Positions 19,201 to 27,509 of a stretch of 64,000 nt of DNA are shown here, in pieces. Below the pieces are notes generated by a model. It searched no databases and was not told the origin of the DNA. It saw only the letters and a program-made list of their open reading frames with translations. Origin of the DNA: Pseudomonas pseudonitroreducens (GTDB lineage: Bacteria > Pseudomonadota > Gammaproteobacteria > Pseudomonadales > Pseudomonadaceae); NCBI RefSeq assembly GCF_021603645.1, contig NZ_BQHJ01000001.1, forward strand, positions 496,001 to 560,000, read 5' to 3'. Both the position numbers and the translations under genes were made by a program. The stretch's first letter is position 1. Each line of letters opens with the position of its first letter.

Positions 19201-19428
19201 TTCGCGGGAGATTTCTTTGAGGGGGAGGAAGCCGTGGCGTTCGGCGCCGAAGTCGACGAATGCGGCCTCGAGGCTCGGCTCGATGCGGGTGATACGGCCT
19301 TTGTAGATGTTGGCCTTCTTCTGTTCACGCGCACCGGACTCGATGTCCAGGTCGAACAGGCGTTGGCCGTCTACCAGCGCTACACGCAACTCTTCGGGTT
19401 GAGTTGCGTTGATCAGCATTCTTTTCAT
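16231..19428 (-). CDS. rne: Ribonuclease E
   Basis: RNase E is the essential endonuclease that initiates mRNA decay and processes rRNA and tRNA, and it scaffolds the degradosome. The ATG at 19428 gives [21 protein letters not shown], the conserved N-terminus; 1065 residues follow. The S1 domain, the catalytic VSIDINSAR and IVIDFIDM aspartates, and the Zn-link CPRCNGQG are present. The C-terminal half is disordered. It contains a ~118-residue Arg/Glu-rich repeat (ERQPRE units, encoded at about 17170-17523), an acidic patch, an [22 protein letters not shown]-binding patch, an Ala/Glu/Pro-rich stretch, and [12 protein letters not shown] near the end. A long structured leader precedes it, consistent with the autoregulation known for rne. 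Confidence 0.97.
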   Translation of the reverse strand: MKRMLINATQPEELRVALVDGQRLFDLDIESGAREQKKANIYKGRITRIEPSLEAAFVDFGAERHGFLPLKEISREYFKKNPEGRINIKDVLSEGQEVIVQVEKEERGNKGAALTTFISLAGRYLVLMPNNPRAGGISRRIEGEERNELREALNGLTVPGDMGLIVRTAGLGRSSEELQWDLDYLLQLWGAIKEASGERSGPFLIYQESNVIIRAIRDYLRQDIGEVLIDSLDAQEEALNFIQQVMPQYASKVKLYQDSVPLFNRFQIESQIETAFQREVKLPSGGSIVIDPTEALVSIDINSARATKGGDIEETALQTNLEAAEEIARQLRLRDIGGLIVIDFIDMTPAKNQRAVEERVREALEADRARVQVGRISRFGLLEMSRQRLRPSLGETSGIVCPRCNGQGIIRDVESLSLAILRLIEEEALKDRTAEVRARVPFQVAAFLLNEKRNAITKIELRTRARIFILPDDHLETPHFEVQRLRDDNPELLSGHASYEMAPEEHEEVQPVSATRTLVRQEAAVKTVSPQTPAPQQVAAEAPVAEAAKPMPEPSLFQGLVKSLVSLFAGSKPEQAPVAAATKPATERSESQGERRNGRQQNRRRDGRDGGRRDDERKERGRRDERGERTERPAREERQPREDRQPREDRAERQPREERQPREERAERQPREERQPREERAERQPREERQPREERAERQPREERQPREERGERAERQPREERQPREERQPRGERGERAERQPREERQPREDRQARDAAALEAEELPNEELLEQQDDEGSDDERPRRRSRGQRRRSNRRERQREAGVDGVEGEVTGAEGTEQAASDTPSPAAMVAAAATAVAVAEAAGEQEQPAAEAQVETVAVESGVVEAVRTESALEQTIEFLAKPSEQAVEPVETVEVVATEPTIAEEAPTPAAEAVIEAVAQLVEEPKAEAPAAAEEAPAAAPAPAEEAAPAVPANATGRASNDPRERRRQERLAREAAAAAAAAPQVEQAPTVEAVIEEAAVVEAEVVAEPAADVTAETVAAEAVNEAEAQSVEQAEPAAEQVEGDKAEEEAGTVVEKHHS
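17170..17523 (-). repeat. Coding tandem repeat in the RNase E scaffold domain
   Basis: Imperfect 18-bp and 45-bp units encode ERQPRE / [15 protein letters not shown] repeated more than 15 times, at residues ~636-753 of RNase E. The purine/pyrimidine pattern is visible in the DNA as repeated blocks of CGCTCTTCGCG and GCGGTTGACG type. Confidence 0.9.
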
Positions 19429-20019
19429 GTAGTACCAATGGTTTCCGGGGCCACCGGAAACGGCGATCGGCACACACGACTCTCACGGTCGGTGCTAAGG
19501 CACGTACTCAGGAACGGCGGACCATTCCCGTGTCCAGCGGCAGCAGGATAAATCTGCTGTGCCGCGACTACGTTTCCTGCTTGTTGTGTAAGAACAAGCA
19601 CTCATCAGGAGGAGGAATCGACTGTCAGATGCGGACGATATAGTGCGTCTACGTTCAAGGCAGGCGTTCAAGGCATGAACGCAACGCAATCCGACAGTTG
19701 TGCATCTCCGCCCTGCACATTTCCTTAAGAGCCGGGTGCCACTCGCTGAATCCGGGAGCGGGGTTGGCTTTTATCACGGCGACCTTGGCTGCCGTGGTCA
19801 TGTCTCAAGGCCTGGGTTTCGAGGCGCTGTCGGCGCGAGAATCGCTCGGGCCGTTGCAACGCTTCCGGGGACTGCCTGGTGTCCTTTCAATGTGTTTGCA
19901 GGCGGTTGGGGATGGCGATTACGCGATCATCCGCAGGCCTGGCCACTTTTGGCGGCCTCCCGAATATAGCAGCAATGATTAAGTGCTTCAATTGAATGAA
20001 AAATTGTTATTATATCCGG
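19429..20019. promoter_or_regulatory. rne leader region and rne/rluC divergent promoter region
   Basis: About 590 bases separate rne from rluC and hold no supportable gene. On the minus strand the rne leader contains two perfect hairpins: an 8-bp stem (19578-19585 with 19593-19600) and a 6-bp stem with an AT-rich loop (19541-19546 with 19554-19559). Pseudomonads are reported to have a conserved structured rne leader (the rne-II motif), and this is the expected position. The AT-rich block at ~19970-20015 probably holds promoters, including one very close to the rluC ATG. Confidence 0.6.
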
Positions 20020-20976
20020 ATGACAAATCCCGCCCCTCCGACTTCCGGCGTTCAGCTGCTTGAGGTCGCGCCGGAGTATGCCGGCCAACGAATCGACAAT
20101 TTCCTTCGCACTCAGCTCAAGGGCGTGCCCAAGACGCTGATCTACCGCATCCTGCGCAAGGGTGAAGTGCGGGTAAACAAGGGGCGCATCAAGCCCGAGT
20201 ACAAGCTGCAGGCTGGCGACGTGGTGCGCGTGCCGCCGTTGCGCCTGGCCGAGCGTGATGAGCCGGTGCCGCTGGCCCAGGGGCTGCTCGAGCGCCTGGA
20301 GGCTGCCATTGTCTTCGAAGACAAGGCGCTGATCGTGGTGAACAAGCCCACCGGTATCGCCGTGCACGGCGGCAGTGGGCTGAACTACGGGGTCATCGAG
20401 GCGTTCCGTCAACTGCGCCCGGAGTGCAAGGACCTGGAGCTGGTGCATCGCCTGGACCGTGATACGTCCGGCCTGCTGATGATTGCCAAGAAGCGCAGCA
20501 TGTTGCGTCACCTTCACGACGCCCTGCGCGGCGAGCGTATTGTGGACAAGCGCTACCACGCTCTGGTGCGCGGCAACTGGCCGGCGGCGAAGAAGCAGAT
20601 CGCTGTGCCGCTGCTGAAGAACAATCTGCGCTCCGGTGAGCGCGTGGTGGAAGTGAATCCCGAGGGCAAGGAAGCGCTGACCGAGTTCAAGGTGCTGCGC
20701 CGTTTCGGTGACTTTGCCACATTGGTGGAGGCGCGCCCGATTACCGGCCGTACTCACCAGATCCGTGTGCATGCCAAGCATGCCGGCCATTCCATTGCGG
20801 GCGATCCCAAGTACGGCGACGAGGATTTCTCCCGCGAAATCCGCGAGCTGGGCGGCAAGCGTCTGTTCCTGCATTCCGCGTTCCTGCGGGTGCCGATGCC
20901 TGATGGTTCGGTGCTTGAGCTGGAGGCGCCGGTGGACGATATCTGGCTGCGTACCGTGGAGCGCCTGGATGCGTGA
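20020..20976 (+). CDS. rluC: 23S rRNA pseudouridine synthase RluC
   Basis: RluC makes pseudouridine 955, 2504 and 2580 in 23S rRNA in E. coli. An N-terminal S4 RNA-binding domain ([38 protein letters not shown] region) precedes the catalytic domain with [11 protein letters not shown], whose second Asp is the nucleophile, and [11 protein letters not shown]. From the ATG at 20020 the length is 318 residues, matching RluC. An ATG at 19996 is also in frame but lies in the AT-rich presumed promoter. There is no clear ribosome-binding site before 20020. It overlaps the next gene by 8 bp. Confidence 0.9.
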   Translation: MTNPAPPTSGVQLLEVAPEYAGQRIDNFLRTQLKGVPKTLIYRILRKGEVRVNKGRIKPEYKLQAGDVVRVPPLRLAERDEPVPLAQGLLERLEAAIVFEDKALIVVNKPTGIAVHGGSGLNYGVIEAFRQLRPECKDLELVHRLDRDTSGLLMIAKKRSMLRHLHDALRGERIVDKRYHALVRGNWPAAKKQIAVPLLKNNLRSGERVVEVNPEGKEALTEFKVLRRFGDFATLVEARPITGRTHQIRVHAKHAGHSIAGDPKYGDEDFSREIRELGGKRLFLHSAFLRVPMPDGSVLELEAPVDDIWLRTVERLDA

Positions 20977-21655
20977 GTATTCCCTGCTGATCTTCGATTG
21001 GGATGGCACGCTGGTGGATTCCATCGGCCGTATCGTCGAGGCGATGCGCGTGGCGGCGGTCAATTCCGCTCTGCCCGAACGCAGCGAGGAGGCGATCAAG
21101 GGAATCATTGGTCTGGGGTTGCCGGAAGCCATCCAGACGCTGTATCCGGAGGTAGAGGAAGGCGAGCCGCTGGATCGCTTCCGTCTCGATTACGGCAATC
21201 ACTATCTGAGCCTGGAAGTGCAGCCTTCTCCGCTGTTCCCTGGTGTTGCCGAGGCCATGCTCGAATTTCGCGATGCGGGCTACCAGTTGGCGGTCGCTAC
21301 CGGGAAGAATCGCCGTGGCCTGGATCGCGTGCTGGCGGGGCAGGGCTGGACGGACTTCTTCGATATCACCCGTGCTGCCGATGAGTCGGCGAGCAAGCCG
21401 GATCCACGCATGCTGCATGAGATTCTCGAGCATTGCCGAGTCGATGCCCGTGACGCGCTGATGGTGGGCGATTCGCCCTTCGATCTGGAGATGGCGCGCC
21501 GCGCTGGCATGGATTCGGTGGCGGTGGGCTATGGTGCTCAGTCGCTGGAGATCCTTCGGGAGTATGCTCCGGCGCTGGAAGTGAATCATTTCAATGAATT
21601 GCGCGCCTGGCTCGCCGGGCGTTCGGTCAAACCAGTGCTCGAGGTAGGCAACTGA
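20969..21655 (+). CDS. HAD-family hydrolase (phosphoglycolate phosphatase-like)
   Basis: The 228-residue protein has the HAD motifs: [10 protein letters not shown] with the nucleophile Asp, AVATGK with the motif II Thr, the motif III Lys in SKPDPRML, and [12 protein letters not shown] for metal binding. A helical cap follows motif I, so it belongs to the Gph/YcjU-like subfamily I. The start ATG overlaps the rluC 3' end and the stop overlaps sppA as TGATG, so the three genes are coupled. The substrate cannot be predicted. Confidence 0.88.
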   Translation: MREYSLLIFDWDGTLVDSIGRIVEAMRVAAVNSALPERSEEAIKGIIGLGLPEAIQTLYPEVEEGEPLDRFRLDYGNHYLSLEVQPSPLFPGVAEAMLEFRDAGYQLAVATGKNRRGLDRVLAGQGWTDFFDITRAADESASKPDPRMLHEILEHCRVDARDALMVGDSPFDLEMARRAGMDSVAVGYGAQSLEILREYAPALEVNHFNELRAWLAGRSVKPVLEVGN

Positions 21656-22650
21656 TGTCGGATGAATGGAAGGCGGACGATAGCAAGGCTGCACAAACCG
21701 CGGCGAGCGACGAGAAGAGCTGGAAGCTGCTGGAGAAGGCTGTGCTGGCTGGCGTCCAGGAGCAGCGCCGGTCGCGGCGCTGGGGCATCTTCTTCAAGTT
21801 GCTGACCTTCGTTTATCTGTTCGGTGCGCTCGCGCTGTTCAGTCCCTTCAGTGGCTTGTCCAAGTCCGCGTCGCGCAGCGCCAGCCATACGGCGCTGATC
21901 GAGGTGAAGGGAATGATCGCCGACAACGAGGCGGCCAGTGCCGACAATATCGTCGGTGCGCTGCGTTCCGCGTTCGAGGATGCCGGCACCAAGGGTATCG
22001 TCCTGCGTATCAATAGCCCGGGCGGAAGCCCGGTACAGTCCGGCTATATCTACGATGAAATCAAGCGGTTGCGCGGTGAGCATCCGGATATCAAGGTCTA
22101 CGCGGTCATCAGTGATCTGGGGGCTTCTGGTGCCTACTACATCGCCAGTGCGGCCGACGAGATCTACGCCGACAAGGCCAGCCTGGTGGGCTCCATCGGT
22201 GTGACGGCGGCGACTTTCGGCTTCGTTGGCACCATGGAGAAGCTGGGCGTGGATCGTCGCATCTATACCTCGGGCGAGCACAAGGCTTTCCTCGATCCCT
22301 TCCAGCCGCAGAAGGCGGATGAAACCGCCTTCTGGCAGCAGGTGCTGGACACCACTCACAAGCAGTTCATCGATGTGGTGAAGAAGGGACGCGGCGACCG
22401 CCTGAAGGACAAGGAGCATCCGGAGCTGTTCTCCGGACTGATCTGGTCTGGCGAGCAGGCGCTGCAACTGGGTCTGATCGATGGTCTGGGTAGCTCCAGC
22501 TACGTGGCGCGCGAGATCATCAAGGAGAAGGAGATCGTGGACTACACCGTCCAGGAAACCGCCTTCGATCGCTTTACCAAGAAGCTGGGCGCCAGTGTCG
22601 CCGAGCGCCTGGCAATGTGGATGGGCTTCCAGGGGCCGGCGCTGCGCTGA
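21655..22650 (+). CDS. sppA: Signal peptide peptidase SppA, S49 family
   Basis: This membrane-anchored serine protease is thought to clear cleaved signal peptides. A cytoplasmic N-terminus of ~42 residues is followed by one membrane helix (GIFFKLLTFVYLFGALALF), then the S49 domain with LRINSPGGSPVQSG and a DLGASGAYYIASAAD segment containing the catalytic Ser; the catalytic Lys lies further on in the domain. At 331 residues this is the short single-domain form, not the duplicated E. coli 67K form. It is the last gene of the rluC operon. Confidence 0.92.
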   Translation: MSDEWKADDSKAAQTAASDEKSWKLLEKAVLAGVQEQRRSRRWGIFFKLLTFVYLFGALALFSPFSGLSKSASRSASHTALIEVKGMIADNEAASADNIVGALRSAFEDAGTKGIVLRINSPGGSPVQSGYIYDEIKRLRGEHPDIKVYAVISDLGASGAYYIASAADEIYADKASLVGSIGVTAATFGFVGTMEKLGVDRRIYTSGEHKAFLDPFQPQKADETAFWQQVLDTTHKQFIDVVKKGRGDRLKDKEHPELFSGLIWSGEQALQLGLIDGLGSSSYVAREIIKEKEIVDYTVQETAFDRFTKKLGASVAERLAMWMGFQGPALR

Positions 22651-22655
22651 ATGCT

Positions 22656-22673
22656 CTTCCTTATATAAGGAAG
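22656..22673. other. Perfect 18-bp AT-rich palindrome
   Basis: CTTCCTTATATAAGGAAG is perfectly self-complementary. It lies 6 bases after the sppA stop and just before the terminator stem. It is unlike the GC-rich surroundings and has no loop, so it is more like a protein-binding site than a terminator, although it could extend the terminator structure. Confidence 0.6.
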
Positions 22674-22674
22674 G

Positions 22675-22703
22675 AAAAGGCCCGGCGATTGCCGGGCCTT
22701 TTC
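22675..22703. terminator. Bidirectional terminator between sppA and maf
   Basis: The stem AAAAGGCCCGGC with GATT loop and its complement ending in TTTT serves the two convergent genes. Confidence 0.93.
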
Positions 22704-22732
22704 GTTTCGGCCTTGCGGGTCAGGCCTTTTTT

Positions 22733-23311
22733 TCAGGGCACGGGTACCTGTTCGGCAAGCAGCATGTCCACCAGGCGAATCAGCGGCAGGCCGATCAGGC
22801 TGGTGGCGTCTTCGCCTTCGGTGGCGCGGAACAGGCTGACGCCCAGGCCTTCGGCCTTGAAGCTGCCGGCGCAGTCGAAGGGCTGTTCGGCTTCGAGGTA
22901 GCGGCGGATGCGTGCTTCGTCGAGTTCGCGAAAATGCACGGTAAACGGCACGCAGGCGACCTGGGCCTGGCCGCTCTGGCTGTTCAGCAGGCAGAGGCCG
23001 GTGAGGAAGCTGACGCTCCTGCCGCTGGCGTCCTTCAGTTGTGCGGTGGCGCGCTCGATATCGTGCGGTTTGCCGAGAACCCGGCTGCCATTCACTGCGG
23101 CCTGGTCCGAGCCGATGATCAGGTGTGCGGGGTAGCGCTGGGCGAGGGCGTGCGCTTTGCTTTGCGCCAGTCGGCGCACCAGTTGCTCGGCGTCTTCGCC
23201 GGGCAGGGCTGTTTCGTCGATGTCGGGGCTGGCACATTCGAACGGCAGGCGCAGGCGCTGCAGCAGTTCGCGGCGGTAAGGCGAGCTGGAAGCAAGGATC
23301 AGGGGTAACAT
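22733..23311 (-). CDS. yceF: Maf-family nucleotide pyrophosphatase (YceF type)
   Basis: Maf proteins hydrolyse non-canonical nucleotides; the YceF subgroup prefers 7-methyl-GTP. The N-terminus LILASSSPYRRELL, the DIDETALPGE motif, IIGSDQAAV with the catalytic Asp, and LGKPHD are present in order. The 192-residue length is normal. The gene is divergent from yceD, and the yceF/yceD arrangement is conserved. Assignment to the YceF rather than YhdE subgroup is by sequence impression and synteny. Confidence 0.87.
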   Translation of the reverse strand: MLPLILASSSPYRRELLQRLRLPFECASPDIDETALPGEDAEQLVRRLAQSKAHALAQRYPAHLIIGSDQAAVNGSRVLGKPHDIERATAQLKDASGRSVSFLTGLCLLNSQSGQAQVACVPFTVHFRELDEARIRRYLEAEQPFDCAGSFKAEGLGVSLFRATEGEDATSLIGLPLIRLVDMLLAEQVPVP

Positions 23312-23386
23312 GGATAATTCCTTCGGAGCGTCGCCGCGATTCTAGCGAAAAGGGCTGTCCATACAGCGGTTTATGGCTAATTTCCT

Positions 23387-23414
23387 TTGACAGCTTCGGG
23401 TGCATCCCTATAAT
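23387..23414 (+). promoter_or_regulatory. Consensus sigma-70 promoter for yceD-rpmF-plsX-fab operon
   Basis: TTGACA (23387-23392) and TATAAT (23409-23414) are both perfect hexamers separated by 16 bases. The expected transcription start at ~23420-23422 lies only 2-4 bases before the yceD ATG at 23424, so the mRNA would be nearly leaderless. Confidence 0.88.
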
Positions 23415-23423
23415 GGCGCGCTT

Positions 23424-23954
23424 ATGTTGAATGGACCGATACCACCTCACGTTGATCCGCGCAAATTGGTAGAGCGCGCCGCCACCCTCGAAGGTGAGCT
23501 GCCGATCGCCAAGATGCCACGTCTCAACGAGCAACTGACCAGCAGTGATGGCAAGATTCACGCGAAGTTTTCCTTCTTCCGTGATGAGCAGAAGCTGGCG
23601 GTCATGCACGTCGAACTCGACGCCGAGGTGAGCATGGTATGCCAGCGCTGTCTCGAGGCGGCCAACTTCCATGTGGGTGGTGAGTACGATTACGTCATCA
23701 TCCCGGAAGGCAAGTCGATCGATGATCTGCCCAGTGGCTACGATGCATTGGAGGTGGGGGATGACCCCATCGACCTGACCTCGCTGGCCGAGGACGAGTT
23801 GCTGCTCGCCTTGCCCATCGTGCCGGTCCATGATCCTGAGGATTGCCAGCAGCCGGTGGGATACGCTACAGCGCCCGAACCGAGCGAGAACGTCGAAGAG
23901 CGGCCCAATCCGTTCAGCGTACTGGCGCAGTTGAAGCGTGACCCAAACGTTTAG
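23424..23954 (+). CDS. yceD: YceD family 23S rRNA accumulation protein
   Basis: The 176-residue protein has the DUF177/YceD signature CQRCLEAANF, a central EDELLLALPIVPVHD segment and the C-terminal NPFSVLAQLKR. In E. coli and plants members are needed for normal 23S rRNA accumulation. The ATG at 23424 is preferred because the start (LNGPIPPHVDPRKL) aligns with the N-terminus of E. coli YceD, even though no ribosome-binding site fits between the promoter and the ATG. It heads the operon with rpmF, as in most proteobacteria. Confidence 0.92.
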   Translation: MLNGPIPPHVDPRKLVERAATLEGELPIAKMPRLNEQLTSSDGKIHAKFSFFRDEQKLAVMHVELDAEVSMVCQRCLEAANFHVGGEYDYVIIPEGKSIDDLPSGYDALEVGDDPIDLTSLAEDELLLALPIVPVHDPEDCQQPVGYATAPEPSENVEERPNPFSVLAQLKRDPNV

Positions 23955-23967
23955 GAGTTAATCAATC

Positions 23968-24150
23968 ATGGCTGTTCAGCAGAACAAAAAATCCCGTTCC
24001 GCTCGTGACATGCGTCGTTCGCACGATGCCCTGGACGCGAACGCTCTGTCCGTGGAAAAGAGCACCGGTGAAGTTCACCTGCGCCACCACGTCTCCCCGG
24101 ACGGTTTCTATCGCGGCCGCAAGGTCGTAGACAAAGGCTCTGACGAGTAA
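23968..24150 (+). CDS. rpmF: 50S ribosomal protein L32
   Basis: This 60-residue basic protein begins [20 protein letters not shown], the conserved L32 N-terminus with its KSRSxRxMRR core. It lacks the zinc-binding Cys residues, as in other C-minus proteobacterial forms. A GGAG site precedes the ATG. It sits between yceD and plsX, the usual arrangement linking ribosome and lipid synthesis. Confidence 0.97.
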   Translation: MAVQQNKKSRSARDMRRSHDALDANALSVEKSTGEVHLRHHVSPDGFYRGRKVVDKGSDE

Positions 24151-24153
24151 TCT

Positions 24154-25161
24154 TTGTCCGCACCAATCATCGCGATTGATGCAATGGGTGGGGACTACGG
24201 TCCCCACTGCATTGTTCCGGCCTGCATTTCCTTTCTGGCCGAGTATGCTTCCCTCCAGCTGGTCCTCGTCGGCCAAGCTCCTCTGATAGAAGAACACCTG
24301 CGCGGCCTGTCCTCGGCCGAGCGCCAGTGTCTTCATATCCATCACGCCAGCGAAATTGTCACGATGGACGAGCGTCCGTCACAGGCGTTGCGTGGCAAGC
24401 CCGACTCCTCCATGCGTGTTGCCCTCGAACTGGTTCGGGATGGCAAGGCCCATGCGTGTGTCAGTGCCGGCAACACCGGTGCGTTGATGGCGCTGTCGCG
24501 CTACCTGCTCAAGACCTTGCCTGGCATCGATCGTCCGGCGATGGTGACTGCCGTGCCGACGCAAACCGGCCATTGCCATCTGCTCGACCTCGGGGCCAAT
24601 GTCGACTGCAGCGCCGAGCATCTCTACCAGTTCGCGGTAATGGGCGCTGTCGCTGCCGAGGCGCTGGGCAAGCAGAATCCCAGGGTCGCACTGCTGAACG
24701 TCGGCACGGAAGACATCAAGGGCAATCAGCAGGTGAAGCTTGCCGCCAGTCTTCTGCAGCAGGCGCAAGGGGTGAACTACATCGGCTACATAGAAGGTGA
24801 TGGCCTGTATCGCGGGCTGGCCGATGTGGTGGTTTGCGACGGCTTCGTCGGCAACATCCTGCTCAAGTCCAGCGAGGGTTTGGCTGCGATGGTCGCGGCT
24901 CGGCTCGAAGAGCTGTTCAACTCCAGTCTGCCGGCCAAGGCCGTCGGGCTGATGGCGATGCCTTTCCTGCGCCGCCTGCGCGGCGACCTTACGCCTTCGC
25001 AGCACAATGGTGCGAGTTTCCTGGGTTTGCAGGGTATCGTGGTGAAGAGTCACGGCAGTGCGAAAGAAGAGGGCATCCAGAGCGCCTTGCGCCGGGCGCT
25101 GCTTGAAGTTCGCGAGAATCTGCCCCAGCGGCTGCATGGTCGCCTGGAACATCTGCTCTAA
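24154..25161 (+). CDS. plsX: Phosphate acyltransferase PlsX
   Basis: PlsX converts acyl-ACP to acyl-phosphate for phospholipid synthesis at the membrane surface. The start is a TTG at 24154, three bases after the rpmF stop, giving [16 protein letters not shown], the conserved N-terminus; no ATG precedes this motif in frame. [21 protein letters not shown] and [16 protein letters not shown] are family signatures. It has 335 residues. The rare start and weak ribosome-binding site suggest low expression that depends on coupling with rpmF. Confidence 0.93.
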   Translation: MSAPIIAIDAMGGDYGPHCIVPACISFLAEYASLQLVLVGQAPLIEEHLRGLSSAERQCLHIHHASEIVTMDERPSQALRGKPDSSMRVALELVRDGKAHACVSAGNTGALMALSRYLLKTLPGIDRPAMVTAVPTQTGHCHLLDLGANVDCSAEHLYQFAVMGAVAAEALGKQNPRVALLNVGTEDIKGNQQVKLAASLLQQAQGVNYIGYIEGDGLYRGLADVVVCDGFVGNILLKSSEGLAAMVAARLEELFNSSLPAKAVGLMAMPFLRRLRGDLTPSQHNGASFLGLQGIVVKSHGSAKEEGIQSALRRALLEVRENLPQRLHGRLEHLL

Positions 25162-25265
25162 TGTGTGACCGCGGTCGTCAGACCGTCATCCAACTGTCAG
25201 TTCAGTGCGCCAGGCTCTCGCCGGCGTTATCCATTTGACGACACAGACAAAAGGGACCTGTTGCA

Positions 25266-26204
25266 ATGTCCGCATCCCTCGCCTTCGTATTCCCCGGCCA
25301 AGGTTCGCAGTCGCTCGGCATGCTTGCCGAGTTGGGTGCCCAGCACGCCATTGTGCGCGATACCTTTGCCGAAGCTTCCGCTGCTTTGGGTTATGACCTC
25401 TGGGCCCTGGTACAGGAAGGCCCCGAAGAGCGCCTGAATCAGACCGACAAGACCCAGCCCGCCATCCTCACCGCTTCCATCGCCCTGTGGCGTCTGTGGC
25501 AGGCCGAAGGTGGCGTGCAGCCGGCGTATGTTGCCGGGCACAGCCTGGGTGAGTACTCCGCGCTGGTTGCCGCGGGCAGCCTGGCCTTCACCGACGCGGT
25601 GAAGCTGGTCGAGCGCCGTGGCCAATTGATGCAGGAAGCCGTTCCTGCCGGTACCGGCGGCATGGCCGCCATTCTCGGTCTGGAAGACGCTGATGTGCTT
25701 GCAGCCTGCGCCGAGGCTGCCCAGGGTGAAGTGGTCAGTGCCGTGAATTTCAACGCCCCTGGTCAGGTCGTGATCGCGGGGGCGGCCAAGGCCGTCGAGC
25801 GCGCCATCGAGGCGTGCAAGGCTCGCGGCGCCAAGCGCGCTGTCGCACTGCCGGTCAGCGTGCCGTCGCACTGTGAGCTGATGCGCCCGGCTGCCGAGCG
25901 CTTTGCCGAGGCTGTCGAAGCCGTTCAGTGGCAGATGCCGCAGATCGCCCTGGTGCAGAACGTCACGGCCCAGGTTCCGGCTGATCTGGCTGCGCTCAAG
26001 CGCGACCTGTTGGCGCAGCTGTACAGCCCGGTCCGTTGGGTCGAGAGCGTCCAGTTGCTGGCCGAGAAAGGCGTCACCGACCTGGTCGAATGCGGTCCGG
26101 GCAAGGTGCTGGCTGGTTTGAACAAGCGTTGCGCCAAGGGCGTGACCACCCACAACCTGGATTCCGCGGACGCCTTCGGCGCGGCCCGCGCGGCTCTGGC
26201 TTGA
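25266..26204 (+). CDS. fabD: Malonyl-CoA:ACP transacylase FabD
   Basis: FabD loads malonyl groups on ACP for chain elongation. FVFPGQGSQSLGML at the N-terminus, AGHSLGEYSALVAAG with the nucleophile Ser, and VPSHCELM with the active-site His are visible. The 312-residue length is normal. It lies between plsX (104-base gap) and fabG (14-base gap with AGGAG). Confidence 0.96.
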   Translation: MSASLAFVFPGQGSQSLGMLAELGAQHAIVRDTFAEASAALGYDLWALVQEGPEERLNQTDKTQPAILTASIALWRLWQAEGGVQPAYVAGHSLGEYSALVAAGSLAFTDAVKLVERRGQLMQEAVPAGTGGMAAILGLEDADVLAACAEAAQGEVVSAVNFNAPGQVVIAGAAKAVERAIEACKARGAKRAVALPVSVPSHCELMRPAAERFAEAVEAVQWQMPQIALVQNVTAQVPADLAALKRDLLAQLYSPVRWVESVQLLAEKGVTDLVECGPGKVLAGLNKRCAKGVTTHNLDSADAFGAARAALA

Positions 26205-26218
26205 ACAGGAGATAAGGC

Positions 26219-26962
26219 ATGAGTCTGCAAGGCAAGGTTGCCCTGGTTACCGGTGCGAGCCGTGGTATTGGCCAGGCCATCGCACTGGAACTGGGCCGCA
26301 TGGGCGCCACCGTGGTCGGCACTGCCACCAGCGAATCCGGCGCACAGAAGATTTCCGAGTACCTCAAGGAAAATGGCATCCAGGGTTCGGGCATGGTCCT
26401 GGATGTGTCCAACGACGAGTCCGTGACCGCTGTAGTCGAAGCCATCCAGAAAGAATCCGGTGCCCCGGCCATCGTCGTCAATAACGCAGGCATCACCCGC
26501 GATAACCTGCTGATGCGCATGAAAGACGATGAGTGGTTCGATGTGGTCAACACCAACCTCAACAGCCTCTACCGTCTGTCGAAAGCCGTCCTGCGCGGCA
26601 TGACCAAGGCGCGCTGGGGTCGCATTATCAATATCGGCTCCGTCGTGGGTGCCATGGGCAATGCCGGGCAGACCAACTACGCGGCCGCCAAGGCCGGCCT
26701 GGAAGGCTTCACCCGCGCCCTGGCGCGCGAAGTCGGTTCCCGTGCTATCACTGTCAACGCGGTTGCTCCGGGCTTCATCGACACCGACATGACTCGTGAG
26801 TTGCCCGAAGCCCAGCGTGAAGCACTGCTCGGCCAGATTCCGCTGGGTCGACTGGGGCAAGCCGAAGAGATCGCCAAAGTGGTAGCATTCCTCGCTTCCG
26901 AGGGCGCAGCTTATGTAACGGGTGCCACGGTACCGGTGAATGGCGGAATGTACATGAGCTGA
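26219..26962 (+). CDS. fabG: 3-oxoacyl-ACP reductase FabG
   Basis: FabG is the NADPH-dependent ketoreductase of type II fatty acid synthesis. VTGASRGIGQAIALE is the cofactor loop, NNAGITRDN and INIGSVVG (catalytic Ser) follow, and the YxxxK motif is in YAAAKAGLEGF. The 247-residue length and the C-terminal GMYMS dimer contact are typical. The position fabD-fabG-acpP is the standard fab cluster, which distinguishes it from the many other SDR proteins. Confidence 0.96.
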   Translation: MSLQGKVALVTGASRGIGQAIALELGRMGATVVGTATSESGAQKISEYLKENGIQGSGMVLDVSNDESVTAVVEAIQKESGAPAIVVNNAGITRDNLLMRMKDDEWFDVVNTNLNSLYRLSKAVLRGMTKARWGRIINIGSVVGAMGNAGQTNYAAAKAGLEGFTRALAREVGSRAITVNAVAPGFIDTDMTRELPEAQREALLGQIPLGRLGQAEEIAKVVAFLASEGAAYVTGATVPVNGGMYMS

Positions 26963-27076
26963 TGTGACGAGTTCCTTCGTGGCGATGTCATATGCGCTGT
27001 CTAAAATTCTCCAAGCGTCGTGACGCTGGAATAGACAGAGCATCTGGATTGCCGGGAAGGGGCGTCAGCGTTCAGC

Positions 27077-27104
27077 TTGAAATGCAGAAAACCCTTTCTA
27101 TACA
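27077..27104 (+). promoter_or_regulatory. Sigma-70 promoter for acpP
   Basis: TTGAAA (27077-27082) and TATACA (27099-27104) are separated by 16 bases in the 192-base fabG-acpP gap. This would give a leader of about 45 bases with AGGAG before the acpP ATG, and would let the abundant carrier protein be transcribed separately. Confidence 0.72.
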
Positions 27105-27154
27105 CTTACCCGCAGCCCAGCTGTACGGATTGTCCATAGGAGTGAAAACAAGGT

Positions 27155-27391
27155 ATGAGCACCATCGAAGAACGCGTCAAGAAGATCGTTGCTGAGCAAC
27201 TCGGCGTTAAGGAAGAAGAGGTTACCAACAGCGCTTCCTTCGTCGAAGACCTGGGCGCCGACTCCCTTGACACCGTTGAGCTGGTGATGGCTCTGGAAGA
27301 GGAATTCGAGACCGAAATCCCCGACGAGCAAGCCGAAAAGATCACCACCGTTCAGGAAGCCATCGACTACATCGTTGCCCACCAGGCATAA
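27155..27391 (+). CDS. acpP: Acyl carrier protein
   Basis: AcpP carries growing acyl chains on a 4'-phosphopantetheine attached to Ser37 in the motif [18 protein letters not shown]. The 78-residue acidic protein is typical. It has its own promoter and is followed by a terminator, fitting its very high abundance. The downstream fabF is probably reached by read-through or by another promoter. Confidence 0.98.
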   Translation: MSTIEERVKKIVAEQLGVKEEEVTNSASFVEDLGADSLDTVELVMALEEEFETEIPDEQAEKITTVQEAIDYIVAHQA

Positions 27392-27419
27392 GACGTAGTC
27401 GTCGGTTCCCCGACGAAAG

Positions 27420-27456
27420 AAGCCGCACGGCCTGCAAAGGCGTGCGGCTTTTCTTT
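27420..27456 (+). terminator. Terminator after acpP
   Basis: The stem AAGCCGCACG (27420-27429) pairs with 27441-27450 and is followed by TTTTCTTT. A second perfect stem, AACGCCGG with CCGGCGTT (27457-27479), lies right behind it. Confidence 0.88.
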
Positions 27457-27509
27457 AACGCCGGCATCAGCCGGCGTTATTGCCGTGAAACACATGAGAG
27501 GAAGTCACA

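Noticed and set aside
19698-19982. Two short plus-strand frames in the rne-rluC gap
   Set aside because: They have no ribosome-binding sites or recognisable features and lie in the rne leader/promoter region.
26992-27195. Possible 67-residue gene between fabG and acpP
   Set aside because: It runs into acpP in another frame, has no ribosome-binding site, and overlaps the acpP promoter.
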